Assembly: GCA_013398175.1 (NCBI GenBank)
Contig: VZRZ01004629.1
Coordinates: 935,705-999,704, forward strand
Direction of reading: 5' to 3'
From: Climacteris rufus
Lineage: Eukaryota > Chordata > Aves > Passeriformes > Climacteridae
Length of the DNA: 64,000 nucleotides
In this document: positions 37,721 to 50,219 of the stretch, one piece after another
Layout of the letters: every line of letters starts with the position of its first letter
Position numbering within the stretch: the stretch's first letter is position 1
The notes under the pieces: model-generated
What the model was told of the DNA's origin: nothing
Seen by the model: only the letters and a program-made list of their open reading frames with translations
The model's database searches: none
Position numbers and translations under genes: made by a program

Positions 37721-39481
37721 TAAAGGCTTACTGCTCTAAGTACTGTACTATTTCTCTTAAGAGTAAAGATTGAGGAGATTTTCAGGCTTTATCAGCTAGA
37801 ACTACACAAGGGAATATTTCTATCATTTACCAACATTTCTAAGTATTAGGCCAAGGAAATAATACAAATACTTTATTTAGCACTTGAAAGACTTGATTTT
37901 AGTAATAAGATAGATATTTAACACATGAATGATATGGTTTTAATGCACATCATAATGCAGCTTGCTATTAGAAATTTGGTTCTCCTTATTCCCCACTCCC
38001 CAACTTAAAAATAAAAGAAACATGAAAGAAAACCAACAATGGTGTTTGTCTCTACTGAGAAAAGTATAAAAGAGTTACATTTTCCTTTATATATCAAGAT
38101 TTAAGACAGGACTAGAAGTGCTCCAGGTCAACTCTGACAGATGGTAAACATAATTTCAGACTTCAGATGCTATTCAGAAAGCAGAATAATATGTTCTTAA
38201 AGAAATAATACAGAAGAATGGAGACATAATGGACTGAATGAGCATTGAAAGAATAATTCATTCATGGTCAGCTCACCATCAGATAATTTTAATTATTTGG
38301 AGTCATATTTTTAAATGCTGTGAGGTGGGAGTTTTTAGCAAGTTCACCTTTTTTGCTGTTTTACTGAACAAACACCCTACAAAATTATTCATAAGTGCTA
38401 TTCACCAGAAATATGTAGCATCCACCCAAGTTCCCATAGCTGACTCAAGTATCTAACTCATCTCAATATCTGACAGTATTTATGTAGAAGGACCCATGTG
38501 GGAGAGCCTTCCCCATCTACATTTACTTGGGGCACTGCTTTACAAGATCTCAGTTCAGAAAAATAGCTCATCCTCTGCAAATTGCCACTCCATGCTGAAA
38601 AATGCAGCAGAACAAACTGAATAGCAGTGGCTGAGGAAATAAGAACCAGACAGTACCTGTTTTCATGGTTTACCTTCTGCTACTCCATTCCTGTTTAGAA
38701 TAGGGCAGAGACATCTCTTACTTCTACAGCTGTCTAACTTAGTGGAGCTTGGTGCAAATTTAACCATAGATTTCATATTAATTCATACCACACCATATTC
38801 ATAATTCATATGCAATTATAATAAAAATATTAATTATATCATATAGATTAATTTATTATGTGCTATATATCATAATAATTCAGACAATAACCATATATTT
38901 CCTCTCAGTTTCATATTAATTCAAAATTGAATATTTATATCTGGGATTTTTAATTAAAAATTACTATTCTTAGAACCCAAATACCCACATATGTTTAGGT
39001 ACTTAATTCCTCTTGAATTCAGTGGTGTGGGATTTAAACATTTTCATATTTCAGGGGCTCTTGAAAACAGTCATTATCCAATGAATCTCTACAGACCTCA
39101 GGGAGGGCAGATATAAAGAAAGCAAATATTCAGGATTCCTTACAGTAGGAGATAGAGTTTCCATAAGCATCAGGCATGGAGAAGGATTGTAAGTCTGAAT
39201 AATAATCATATGATGTCTAAAACACCACACATTTAGCTGGCCAAAATTTATAAGCTAAGAAGTTGGTTTTTTTTTCTAAGAGCATCCCACATTTCACTGG
39301 TGTTCAGGGTTGCTAGAATAACTCTGTTCTCCATATTTACTGTGGGTTTATTGTCCTAGGTTATCTGGTAGGGACCTGGCACACAGAAACTCCCCCCTTT
39401 GCATGCTTCAGTGACCTACTGATGAGCTATTTTCATAAAATCATAAAGGCATTTACATTCATACACACTTCTTTCCTACAG
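37721..39481. other. AT-rich sequence, no gene recognised
   Basis: Includes a very AT-rich stretch at about 38775-38960. No mobile element or RNA gene was identified. Confidence 0.5.
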
Positions 39482-39524
39482 AGCAGAGCACAACTGATGA
39501 TGAAGGATCCAGAGGATGGAACCT
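39482..39524 (+). other. candidate 43-nt exon
   Basis: A pyrimidine-rich acceptor (CTTCTTTCCTACAG) ends at 39481, and a consensus donor, GTGAGT, begins at 39525. The intervening 43 bases are open in two frames: S-R-A-Q-L-M-M-K-D-P-E-D-G-T and Q-S-T-T-D-D-E-G-S-R-G-W-N-L. Both splice sites are good, but such pairs arise by chance in tens of kilobases, and no neighbouring exon was recognised. It could belong to a coding gene or a spliced non-coding RNA. Confidence 0.25.
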
Positions 39525-40804
39525 GTGAGTAACATAAGTGTCAGCTCACTCCACCAAGGTGTGCCAGTTCCCCCAGCCAAGCATTTCCAAGATCAGTTGT
39601 AATCACAAAAGTAACAAGTGCACACACTTCCAGCCAGAAAAAAAGTTCAAATATTTTCCTCAATTCATAGCAAATAAGTTTCACTGGGTGATATTTCAAA
39701 ACAATTATGTCAACAGTGAGACTGAATTCCCATTGCACACCAAGCAGCTTCAAGACTCTGAGAGGGAAACATATAAGAAGCCTTATTTTTAGCCATACAG
39801 ATCAGCAGTTCTTCATAAGAGGAGCAGAGTGGCAGTTTACAACTTTCAGGTCAGTCAGTGAACCAAGACCTCTTTCACTTAAATTCACCATAGGATTCAG
39901 AGTCCAAATGTTTTCAATGTTTGCAGCTGAGCATCAGCCACCACAGCAGCATCGATACCTGGGCTTTCTACACCCTCTGCAGATCCAATACCAAGAACAT
40001 GCAGACCCACTGAAAGCAGAGGTTCTTATGTGCCTGAGAGGCAATGTTGCAGACTGTGCTTTCACTCTAGTCCAAACCCAGGTGGTGCCTAGAAAAAAGA
40101 TTCCAGTGGTAATATAAGAGAGAAAAAAATTCTATGCAGTATTTGGATGCCCAAATTCTTTGAGGAGGAAAAAAGGGGCTTTACTCACTATAGCCCTGTG
40201 CAATAAACTAGCAGGGGAAGGCAACCAAGGCCAAGTTCTTTGTCTCAAAGAGGCAACAAAGGGGAGTTTCAACCCTGTCTAGGTGCTTTTGCTACCTAGC
40301 CACAAGCAGCACTTCTTACATCAACCTAAGGAGGTAAGACCTATAATGCAATTCTTATTACTCATCTGAGTGCCCTAAGTATGTGAATGATGATTTTCAC
40401 TCTTTTGTAAACAAAATTGACGTTAGAAGTTTCCAAGCTTTGTCTTCCCGTAAATACCCCATTTCCTTCAAATCAATGCTCTTTCACATTATTTGGAAAC
40501 TTTAAATGTTTCTGGCAGAGAAAATTTAATCTAGATCTTTCCTTATTCTAGGTCAGTGGTCTAAATACTGGTTTCCAGTTTAGGATCAGACCACCTCTGG
40601 TCCTGTTCTACTGAAGTACTTTGTATTAGGTGATTTCACTCATGTGCTACCTTTGCTTCTGTTGCTCCCCTCAAACCTGGAAACCCTTAAGCAGATACAG
40701 GTAATTTTATTCATATTACACAACTGAAAATCTGACTCAATATTAGAAATCCTGTTGCAGAAGACAGTAGAGTGGGAGACAAGCTTTACCCTGAAGACAG
40801 GCAA
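39525..40804. other. unique sequence, no gene recognised
   Basis: Holds frames of 84 and 136 codons on the plus strand (39538-39792, 39707-40117) with no identifiable domain; taken as chance. Confidence 0.45.
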
Positions 40805-40950
40805 ATTAAAATGCTATCTCCATTGTACATACTAAGCAGCAGAGGGGGAGATTAGGCACATTGCCAGAGGTCACACAAAAAAACATCTGCGATAGCATAA
40901 GGAGCTAAGACTCCTTGAACCCTGTGCAAAGCTTCAGGCCATCACTTTTC
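40805..40950 (+). mobile_element. MIR/CORE-SINE-like fragment
   Basis: The segment ATTAGGCACATTGCCAGAGG, then TCACACA, then GGAGCTAAGACTCCTTGAAC and CCTGTGCAAAGC is colinear with the 3' half of MIR-type SINEs (the block around GAGGCACAG...TTGCCCAAGGTCACACAG...GAACCCAGG). Divergence is high, as expected for this old amniote-wide family. The tRNA-like head with A and B boxes is not visible, so this is a truncated copy. Confidence 0.6.
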
Positions 40951-41351
40951 TTTAGCCTGTGACCAAAAGTACAGGGAAAGCTTTACTTCTGTGAGCCTGG
41001 AAGGCAGGTTGTTTCTCAGGTGTTATCAACTTTGTGAATAATTTTGTTCATCTGCCTAGTGACATTTCCCACTGCTGCTGCATGCAAGGTCTCACATTGC
41101 AGCAGGGGAGAGGAGACTGCTGCTTGCAAAGCCAGGAAATATGAAACCTTAAGGAATCACCAGAAGAGCTGACAGGCAGGGAGAGCATCCTAAACAACTT
41201 CAACTCATCCCCTAATAAATTGAATTGCTTTCTAGCTGATTGAGCCCCTTAGGCTTTCAAATCCTAGCATACAGACCAAGTATTAAAAAATACCTTTTGG
41301 TCTGCATTTGTAACTGTACAATTCAAGGTCAATTCCAAATTGTAGGTCTTC

Positions 41352-41392
41352 AAATAAATCTTCAAGATGATGTAAAAAAAAAAAAAAAAAAA
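41352..41392 (+). repeat. poly(A) tract preceded by AATAAA
   Basis: AATAAA at about 41353 is followed after roughly 15 bases by about 19 A residues. This is the layout of a reverse-transcribed mRNA 3' end, but no source gene or target duplication was recognised, and a simple A-run is equally possible. Confidence 0.35.
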
Positions 41393-44262
41393 GCTGGGAA
41401 GAAAATTAACCTCAGATGAAAGCTAGTAATAATCTTGACTCCTGACTTCTGATGCTCTCCACAGAAAAAGAGAGTTATTATTCCCTCCCATTGCCTTCAA
41501 AGAGGCAATCCAGGCAAAAGCACAAATATAAGAAATGGGTTTTTCTGAGACAACACTGCCACCTATTGTCATTGCTAAGGTTTCTCACTTTTCAATTAAG
41601 CCTTACTTTACAGTCCATCAAATATCTGGTCAAAACCAAACCTTTCCCCTTCTTTCTTGATCAAAATCTGAATTAATGCCAGTTATCATCTTCTGCTGAA
41701 GATACATGCTCAGAAACAACTCAGAATTTTTTTACCGGCCTTCATGGCTACAACAAAAAAACCGAGTTAGCTCATTTCCTAGTCCATGTTCTGCAACTTA
41801 GACTACTCTTCTTTTTCATTTTGCTACTCCTATCCTTTCCATTTTCTAGTTTGTACAGTGAACAAATAACATTCTCCTTACAATCCAACTCCAATATTTT
41901 TGCTAATCTCCTTGTACGTATTCACACACATTTTATGTTCAGATCGTGACTATCAGGATAGGTCCAGAAAACACCTAAGGGCACCACATGGCTCCGTACA
42001 CAGCCACTCTCAGTAAATCTGTCCATCATTGCACTCCCACAGACTGACTTCATCAGCAAAGTTGACATGAAGGTTCATGGAGCCAACACCTTGCATCCAT
42101 AACACACCTTTAGGGATACCCTACTGGAGCATCCCCATGAAAAAGCCCAAAGAAAGGAACTTCTAAAAGCACCTAGCAGGTAAAGGCTATTAGTATGGCC
42201 ACAAGTGAATGAGTGACATAACCACTGAATGCATATTTCTGCTATGAAAACATTTGTGCATTAATTTAAATTTATACACAAGTTACTCCAAATTGAAGTG
42301 GAAGTATTAATATTGCTATGTGTAAGCAATGAATAGGCAAAAAAAAACAGAGAAGGGTCAGGTACTTAATACAATTTCTGGAACGATTTCTTGCTTTCTT
42401 CAGTTATTTTTGGTGCATGGGTAAAAGTACATGGAATGGTGCTTAGAAATGGTAGAAAGGATCACAAATAAGTTTAGACACAAATGGAAATATTTCCATA
42501 TTAAAAGTGAGTTTAATATAATTGTTGCCACAATGAGAAGAAACAAGTGGCAAATCCCAGCACTAAGTTAGAATTTTCCTTTTCAAAGGTAGGGTATTCC
42601 TTGCTACAACACTAGAAACCTTGCAGAATCTTTTTAAACTTTGCAACATTTTACATATAGAAAAATCTCTCTAATACAAGAATGAAAAATTTCAGCATTT
42701 GATATCAAAACAGATGAACTGAAAGAACATGCATATTTTGAGAGGAAAAAGAGAAAAATTTGCTTGATTTTATTTTAAAATTGTGGATGCTTTAGAGACT
42801 CTGTGGAGATTGAGGTGTTAAGTTTAGCACCAGAAATTGTACAAGAACAGCAAAAACCAAGCAGAATACATTCGCCTTTTAAGGTTCTTCAGTGGTTCAT
42901 CACTATTTCCAAGTGCATTTATGGGAGGATAGCAGTGATAAACAGGGCTGTAATCCCTCCCTTGGGGCAGCCCAGTGGCTCCTTGTTGACTTTATTCAGG
43001 TGATCACATGCTGTGGTCAGAGCTTACCAGATGCTTTAGGTTTATCTGGAGGGGGAAGGCGTAGGTGTTTCCGTCCTCTGTTACTCTTCTAGAATTAAGA
43101 GGACTTCTTTTAATTTTTTCCTGACCCATTCTTGACTGCTTACAATCAAGGTGATGATTACTTCCCTGGCTGGATCCAACCCCATTTTTTCCTTGAAGGT
43201 GCTGAAAGTATCCCCCCTTCCACCAGTTCTTTAGGAGGACACAAGGCTTCGAAATGTTATCCTTCCTCTCCCATTATAAAAAAGATCCTGTTTAGTTTAT
43301 ACGTTTTAATTCTTTCAGAATAATATGAATAATTTTCCTCCACAGCAAATTTGCTAGAAGAATTATTAGAAGAGCAGTTTTGAAGGGTGCGATCATTTCT
43401 TGCAGTTATTTTTCTGATATGTTTTAAGTAAAAAAAAGTTCAGAGCCAAAGGAAGTTTTTCACAAGAGGGGATCATTCAAGCATGAAACTCGTGTGAAAA
43501 AATAATTACTTCAAGTCTAGTCAGTCCTATATATTCACCAGAAGCTGCTAAATCCTCAAAACAAAATAATATATAAACAAATAAATCAGGTGGGAGAAGG
43601 GGCAATACAAATGGAAGTATTTTGAAAAAGACCCAATATCAAAGTGTGTTAGGGAGTTGTTTCTGCACAATTGAATATAATGGTATTGTAATATGGGGTC
43701 TGGGGAATATTTTCCTCAGATTCTGTGAGCCTGTTAGTGACTTTAACTGTACTCTAAAAAAGAAACCACCAGATCAACAAGATATACAGCACAGTGCTGC
43801 TCTGTGTATACATATTCATTGGCAGGGGAAAATAATTTGGCTTCATGTCTTTGCTTGTTCTGGATGACTTCTTTCAAGAGAAAAAAGATATTGCAACTTA
43901 GAAAACTCTTGTGGCAGATCTCAGGCTGAACCTTTGTGGTTATAGCCAATCTTTATTGTGTGGAAAAAAAGCATTTGATACAAGCAGAATGAACCATATG
44001 TTTGAATTGTAAAGTCTCTGTAAACACGAGCCACTTGGGGTCCTCTTACTTTATTTTAATTACTTCTGTTTATTTCTTCTCTCTATAATTTTGAATTCAT
44101 GTCCTTTGACATTGTTGAGCTACCAGGGCTAGCAATAAAATGCACAGCCCTGGTAAGCAAACAGGAACCCGTGGGATGGAAGGACAGAGAGGTGTGAAGT
44201 CATGAGGTAGCTGACTGGACCTAGAATGACTAGATGGCCTGTACCCATCACTGAACACCACC

Positions 44263-44286
44263 TGGACATGGTCAAGGACATGGTCA
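44263..44286. repeat. 12-bp tandem pair
   Basis: GGACATGGTCAA occurs twice in immediate succession. Confidence 0.85.
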
Positions 44287-45460
44287 ATTCTGTGTAGCTG
44301 GCAATAACTAAAACACTAAGGATATCTGTTTTCATTGTATTTTTCTCTCAACCTCTCTTTGGTGCTTTTTGTCCCTTTTTATATTGCCTGTATTTGCTAC
44401 AATTCCCTCCAGCACATCACAACTGACTTTTTCTAATTACTCCTTTCATTTATCTTTGTTTTTCTAGATTTTCCTACCACAAGGTCAAATTCCCCTGCTG
44501 TCCTCCTATTGAGTGTGAGTCCAACAAGCTACCTGACTGTATACTTATATCTCCAAGTAAATCCATTAGCTTCTAACAGGGTAAATAGCATTAAGCACAG
44601 CCTCATGTTATTTACTGGGCAGGGGTTATTTTTTGTGGAGCATTGAGCCCCAGGATCTCCTTTTGTAATCTTTTTTCCATCCCACCAGGATGATGGGAAG
44701 CTGGCAATAGTACATGCATAATCTGTACTACAGATAACATGGAGGACTGATGTTTGCTGCCTCTTATTGCCTTTATCTCAATCTTGGGAATTTTTAAGCT
44801 CAGAACTCAGGTAGCCCCATGAAGAACTGAGTGAAAATAAATTGCATCTGATGAATCATATCACCACTAGCATTTCCACACACAGGCTCTGGAAACTAAT
44901 GCTATCTTAGTGTTTAATAATGCCCTCTAGTGGAGATTCTAATACTAGATTTTCTTATTTTAAGACTTAGCCCAAATCAGCTATTCTCACAGGGATTTTT
45001 TTTTTTTCCCCTAGAAACCCAGTCAAACTTCCCTGTAGCAGCTCTACCTGGCTCCCTCTCACACATTCCTGGAAACACCTTGTACCTCAGGTGATGTAAA
45101 TGGGAAGAGATGGAGACATCACTGCTGATGAGTTTCGGAAGGCCAAGTTGCATAAAGGTCAGTTATTCCCCATCAGTGGAGAATGGATCTAAGTGGCTTA
45201 ACCTACCCAAGTCTGCCTGGCTGGTCTTTAAATTGTGTATTTTTCTGAAAAATAAACAGAGAAGTCTGCTGGGATTGTACCATACCTCAAACTCATTGCC
45301 TTTCCACCAAGTAAACTGGAATTCAAGACAAGTGTACAAATCCTACCACAGTCAGACATGAGTGAAATGTCCTTACCACAAATTTAGGTTTCTCTCTGTA
45401 AGGTCCCATGGTTTTGGTTGTTTTTTTCTTTTTGTTTAACCCAGAAGCCAGCAGGAATTT

Positions 45461-45500
45461 GGGGGAGGGTGGGGTTGGAGAGGTGAGGGAGGGAGGGAAG
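45461..45500 (+). other. G-rich patch with possible quadruplex
   Basis: Three G-runs (GGGGGAGGGTGGGG) are followed after a 12-base gap by three more (GAGGGAGGGAGGG). Together they could form a long-loop G-quadruplex; the strict four-run, short-loop rule is not met by either half alone. Confidence 0.4.
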
Positions 45501-48500
45501 TAGAGTTATTTTCTTTTAAATTCCTGCAAAGGGTATTTCATAGAAAATGGAAACTTGTACAAAGTGTCACTCAGGCTAGTGGATTACAACAAGTGTTTTT
45601 ACAAATATCATTGAACCTTAAAGCTGCAATTTGTCTCTGAAGTTGAGTATTTCTGAGTGGTTTTCTACCATACCCTGCTTTCCAATTTTTTTTCCTTTGA
45701 CTACAGCAGCAAAGAAGTTGTTTTTCTTAAAAAACAAAATTGTAATTCCATTCACTCGTAAAAATACAGGCCAATTCCTTTGTCATTAAACAACATTATC
45801 ACAAACTCAGGTTGGTAGTAACTAAAAATTCCTAGAAGAATTCCCAAGGCCACCAAGGTTTTTCAGGGTTAGCATGGTAGGTCCCTTGTAATGTTCTGTG
45901 TAAATCCTTAGTAATATGCTGTCAGCATCTGGGAGTACTGGCTGCAGCCCAGTGCACCTCTACTACATCAGTACTTTTTCTTGCTTTTCTGAGACACATC
46001 CCAGCTTTGCATTCAAAGATGGAGATACAACGGTTACAAGGCACCAGTGAAAAGATGCCAGAGCTGCCACCAATATCTGCCCTTTTTTTTTGCTTTGAAG
46101 ATTTCTTGTACTTTTGAGTTCTTTAAAGATCACCTTCCGTCTGCAGACTACTTTAATGACTGCATGTGTTACTTTGCTAAAGTGCAAAATATATTTGAGA
46201 TGTTTCCAAATTAATTTGTAAATATTTTTAAAGCAAGCTTTAAAGCTTGGATCTGTAATAGGCTGCAATGTCCTCAGATTTCAAGTGTATGGAAATAAAG
46301 GATGCTAGTTTGTCCACATACAGACACAAACAACTATGAAATCTGTTTAAAAGCTCAGATCCCATCTAACTATGAATTAAGGGGTTTCCATCCATTTCAG
46401 TGATGAACACTCTCAGTATATTTTCAATTTTTTTTTTTATTAATAGTAATCAACATGTAAGTTTCCAAGTCTTAAGGAATCTTCAAAGACTATTAAGGAC
46501 TCCTTGAAATAAATGCAATTGCAATATATATTTGACATTCATTATCTCTTTTCACATACATTTCTGGATATATCCCACCTAAAAATCAATCATATATTTT
46601 CTCATTAAATGACTGTATTGTCTTTGTCAATTCATTTGCTCATTTTGATTGTTCATTAATTTCCCTATGCCACTTTAAAGACAAAAATGAGTCATCTTTG
46701 TTTGATTATTTTAAAAATGTTCTTCAATTTCAGTCTTGTGAATTGTCCATTACACTATTTAAATAATACTATATTCACTTCAGTTATGGCTATGGCTTTA
46801 TTTACCTCATTTTCAGCTTCAAACTTGGTGCTGCAGGTGGCACCCTACACCTAGTAAATAAAACAGTCACCTCCCACACAGTAAGGCCTCCTAAGGCCTC
46901 GCTGGTTCCCTTTTTTTCTGATCACAGTAGCTGCATAAAGCCTCTGTTTGATCCATTAAATAGAAAATAATGATCCTTATCTAAAAAAGAACTTATCACA
47001 GCCATCTTGCATGCACTGCTGCTCTGTGCACTTTACTGCTCTGATGTAACAGGTATGAAAATCAGCAATTGGTGTTGTACGCCTGTTTTCTCTAGGTTAA
47101 GAAGCTGTAGTTTCCATGCATAGGACTTGAAGCTTTGAGAGCATCTAAATCTTTATCTATATATAGATTTTTTAAATATTTTCCCATATGTTTGGAAGTC
47201 AGAGGCGCTAGCATTTTGAATAAGGAAGGTACTTGGTAGTTCTCATGGGTAGACAGACTATTGCATCGTACAACTGTTACCTGAGGTTGCAGCATCTTCC
47301 CATTACCCCCTTTGCCATGTCTTCCAGTGTTTGCTGAGCTCCAGAAAGAGCACCTGCTTCCTTTTATTTTTTTCAATTTTGTGTGTATTTTTGCTATTAT
47401 ATTGTAATAATTCCAGTGGAGACTCTCATACCTGGGAAGAGCCTCACATCAGTGGGACCACATTCTCCACTAATATCTAGATGTTTTTATGAAACTAAGC
47501 TTGAAAAGCTTATCAGTAACAACACAATTGGGGAAAGATGTTTCCATAGCTCTAATTTTTTGTTATTCTCAGAAATTAATAGCTGATTCATAACGTATTG
47601 AGTCCATCTGAAGCCTAACTTACCCTTCTATAGGTAAAATGAAATCTGAGAAAATCAAAATCCAGATAAAAGAGGTGTTATTCATATAGCCTATTATTCA
47701 GAATATAGCTGGGTCTAAAATCTCACACAGAAAATAAGCAGTAAGAATATTTATATGGATACAAGGCTTCCAGGAAGCACAGCTACCTGATGACACAAAC
47801 TTGGATGCTGAATGAGAACACTGGTTGAGAATTAAGAAGTATAAAGTCCCTTTACTCTTTGTGAAAGAGGCGAGTTGCAATGAAAAGCAGCTACACAACT
47901 AATAATGCTTAACAACAAATATGTTCTAGGCAAAAGATGTGAAGGCTTTTGCATTTTGATATGATGAGGTTATTAAACAGGTAACCTGATCTGGACAGTA
48001 CTAAAAAAATGCCAGGAAGCTGATCTTTCTGAATTTACAGAAAGAGTAATGGGCTCAAAAGTGACAGTGGGGCCAAATTGCCCAGATTAAACATACAGTC
48101 TCAACACTACAGCTTGAAAAAATAGCATCAGGTAACATTTTCAGTTAATTTTTGGTAAAAATGAAGAGCCATCAGCATCATTTATCTTTCCTTTATAACC
48201 ATTATTACTCCCTTGTCCTATTGCTATCTGCTCATATGAAAAGTCCCTCTTTTTCACAAGACCTCTTTAAGTACTGGAAGGCTGCTGTCATCTCTTTTTT
48301 CCTACCTCTGACTTACAGGTGGGATTGTGAGTACAGGCATTTTTTGAGACAGTTTGGCTCATGTACAGAGATAGGAAGGAATTACGGAAGCTGGCATCAC
48401 AGGTGGGATCTTCTGTGTGCGAGTTAGTCTGTGGTAGGTCAGCCTGGATGTGAGGCAAGTTCTCCCAAACTCATCAGGCATGTACTGTAAGCATGGCTCA

Positions 48501-49904
48501 CGGCTGGCTCCCATCCTACAAGCACTGTGTGGGATGGGAGAGGGAGGTACGGCGTCCCTTCATTGTGGCTGCTGAAGGGATTCTTCGTGCTCTGTGCTCA
48601 AAGGGACTTCCTGAAAGGCCCCGTCCCCAGAGAGCAGCATAATGCTAATTCCTTTTCCTGGGGGAGACTCTGGGATTTACATGTCTGTGGCAGAGCCAAA
48701 GGCCAGACATCTGCCACTGCTTTTTCACATAACACAAGGAAACTAAGAGGTTTGCCTGTGGAAAGGGAAGGGATAAAATGCTAGGTGCAAACTGCAAATA
48801 CCATGCAATATCCCACTTGGCTGGCAGCAGGGCTGTGGGAGGCTGCAACTAAGAACATAAATATGCTGTGCATGGGGCACAAACTGGCTTATCATTTGAT
48901 CATAACACTTATTTCTGGAAGATGTCAGTCAAAGAAAGTATTACAATGTTGATTTTTATATTACTTTAATTGGAAAAGGTTGGGATGTGGAGCTGCTTGG
49001 TCCCACCCATGAAGAACAAAGATTTAAGAAGACAAAGTGGGGAGACTTAAAAGATGGGAAAGGCATAAGAATGTAAAAACTGAGCTTACATCAATATTTT
49101 AAAGTATGGAAAAAGGTAGTAAAGCAAATACTAGTTTTCTTCATTACATTCCTGGTGGTTTATGACTGTTAAGCTTAAGTTAATTAACATACCTAAGCAA
49201 AGATGTAATGTAAATACATTGTTAGAACTTTGAGTAACACATAGAAATTACAAACAAGAAAGTCACTAATGTTTTTGTAGCTAAGTTTATTTTACCTAAA
49301 CCATTTACATATTTATTATAACCTTATACTCTGACATAAGTGAATTTTCACATGTCCACTGACTAGCTCCAAGTGACATGAAAGAATTAATTTTCTGTCG
49401 GTGGCAATCTGGAACACCAAATTTATTAGGTAACGTTAGTGCCAGCTTTTTTAGTACCCTTTACCCCACAGTAATTAATCGCAATGCTAGCTTGACCTAA
49501 TAGCACAATTGCAAATGCTAGTTTGGATACTCCACACATTTTTTCTTTCAGGATTCAAATATTTGTGGTTTTTCTTCTGAATGTTCTGGAACAAGCATTT
49601 GTGGCATGTCTAGACCAGCACTTAGTGTTGAATTCAGTTAACTCAAGTTAATAGGTAATCAATTAACTGGAGGTAAAATAGGACCAAAACCTCTATTCTG
49701 AGGATATTGCAATCCATCAGACAAATCCTGCAGTCTCATGCTGCATGATCTTCATCATTTCTATTTAACTGTAAGGTTCATTGAAAAACATTTCCATATG
49801 AAAGCTGGTAGCCAAGAAGTTATTTGCATAGCAATCCTGCAGCTGTCTGTGAGTGCAAAGTGTCTCAGAGGAGTAACTTAGTTCAGCTATAATGATCTCC
49901 AGGG

Positions 49905-49911
49905 TATAAAA
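49905..49911 (+). promoter_or_regulatory. TATA box ahead of CpG-enriched patch
   Basis: TATAAAA in AGGGTATAAAACC, followed within 300 bases by GC-richer sequence with several CpGs (AACGTGATGG, TACGTGGGG, CCCGGCTGCGTGG, ATCCGACAT) in an otherwise CpG-poor region. An 87-codon plus-strand frame (49925-50188) lies just downstream but is unrecognised. It may be a tissue-specific promoter, an LTR relic or chance. Confidence 0.25.
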
Positions 49912-50219
49912 CCAGAGCTATGCTATGACTGGTCTGCAGCCTGTGTGTAGCAGTAACGTGATGGAGATGTACGTGGGGCACAGCTGTGTGGGAGTGCAAG
50001 GTGTGGGAGATGGTGCTTGGTGCCAGCGGTGGCATTTGGTGTCCCAGCTGGAGGCTGTGCTTCCCGGCTGCGTGGTGCAGAGCATCCGACATGCTCCACA
50101 GACACAAGGGGAACATCACTGGCTGTCAGCTGGTTGCTGTTGGGGGCAGCTAGCCATAAACAAGGTTCAAAGATCTCACTGGAAATAGATCTCAGTACTT
50201 GTGCTGCCAGTGTTTAATC

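Larger units (their letters stand above)
40951..49899. other. long AT-rich stretch, no gene recognised
   Basis: Contains a poly(A) run at 41374-41392 and a G-rich patch at 45461-45500. Locally GC-richer pieces lie at about 42890-43080 and 48300-48760. Several frames of up to about 100 codons have no recognisable domain. No LTR, CR1 or RNA gene was identified. Confidence 0.45.

Noticed and set aside
39538..40117. Overlapping plus-strand frames of 84 and 136 codons after the candidate exon
   Set aside because: No domain, low-complexity bias or splice continuity that I could support. Frames of this size recur across the window.
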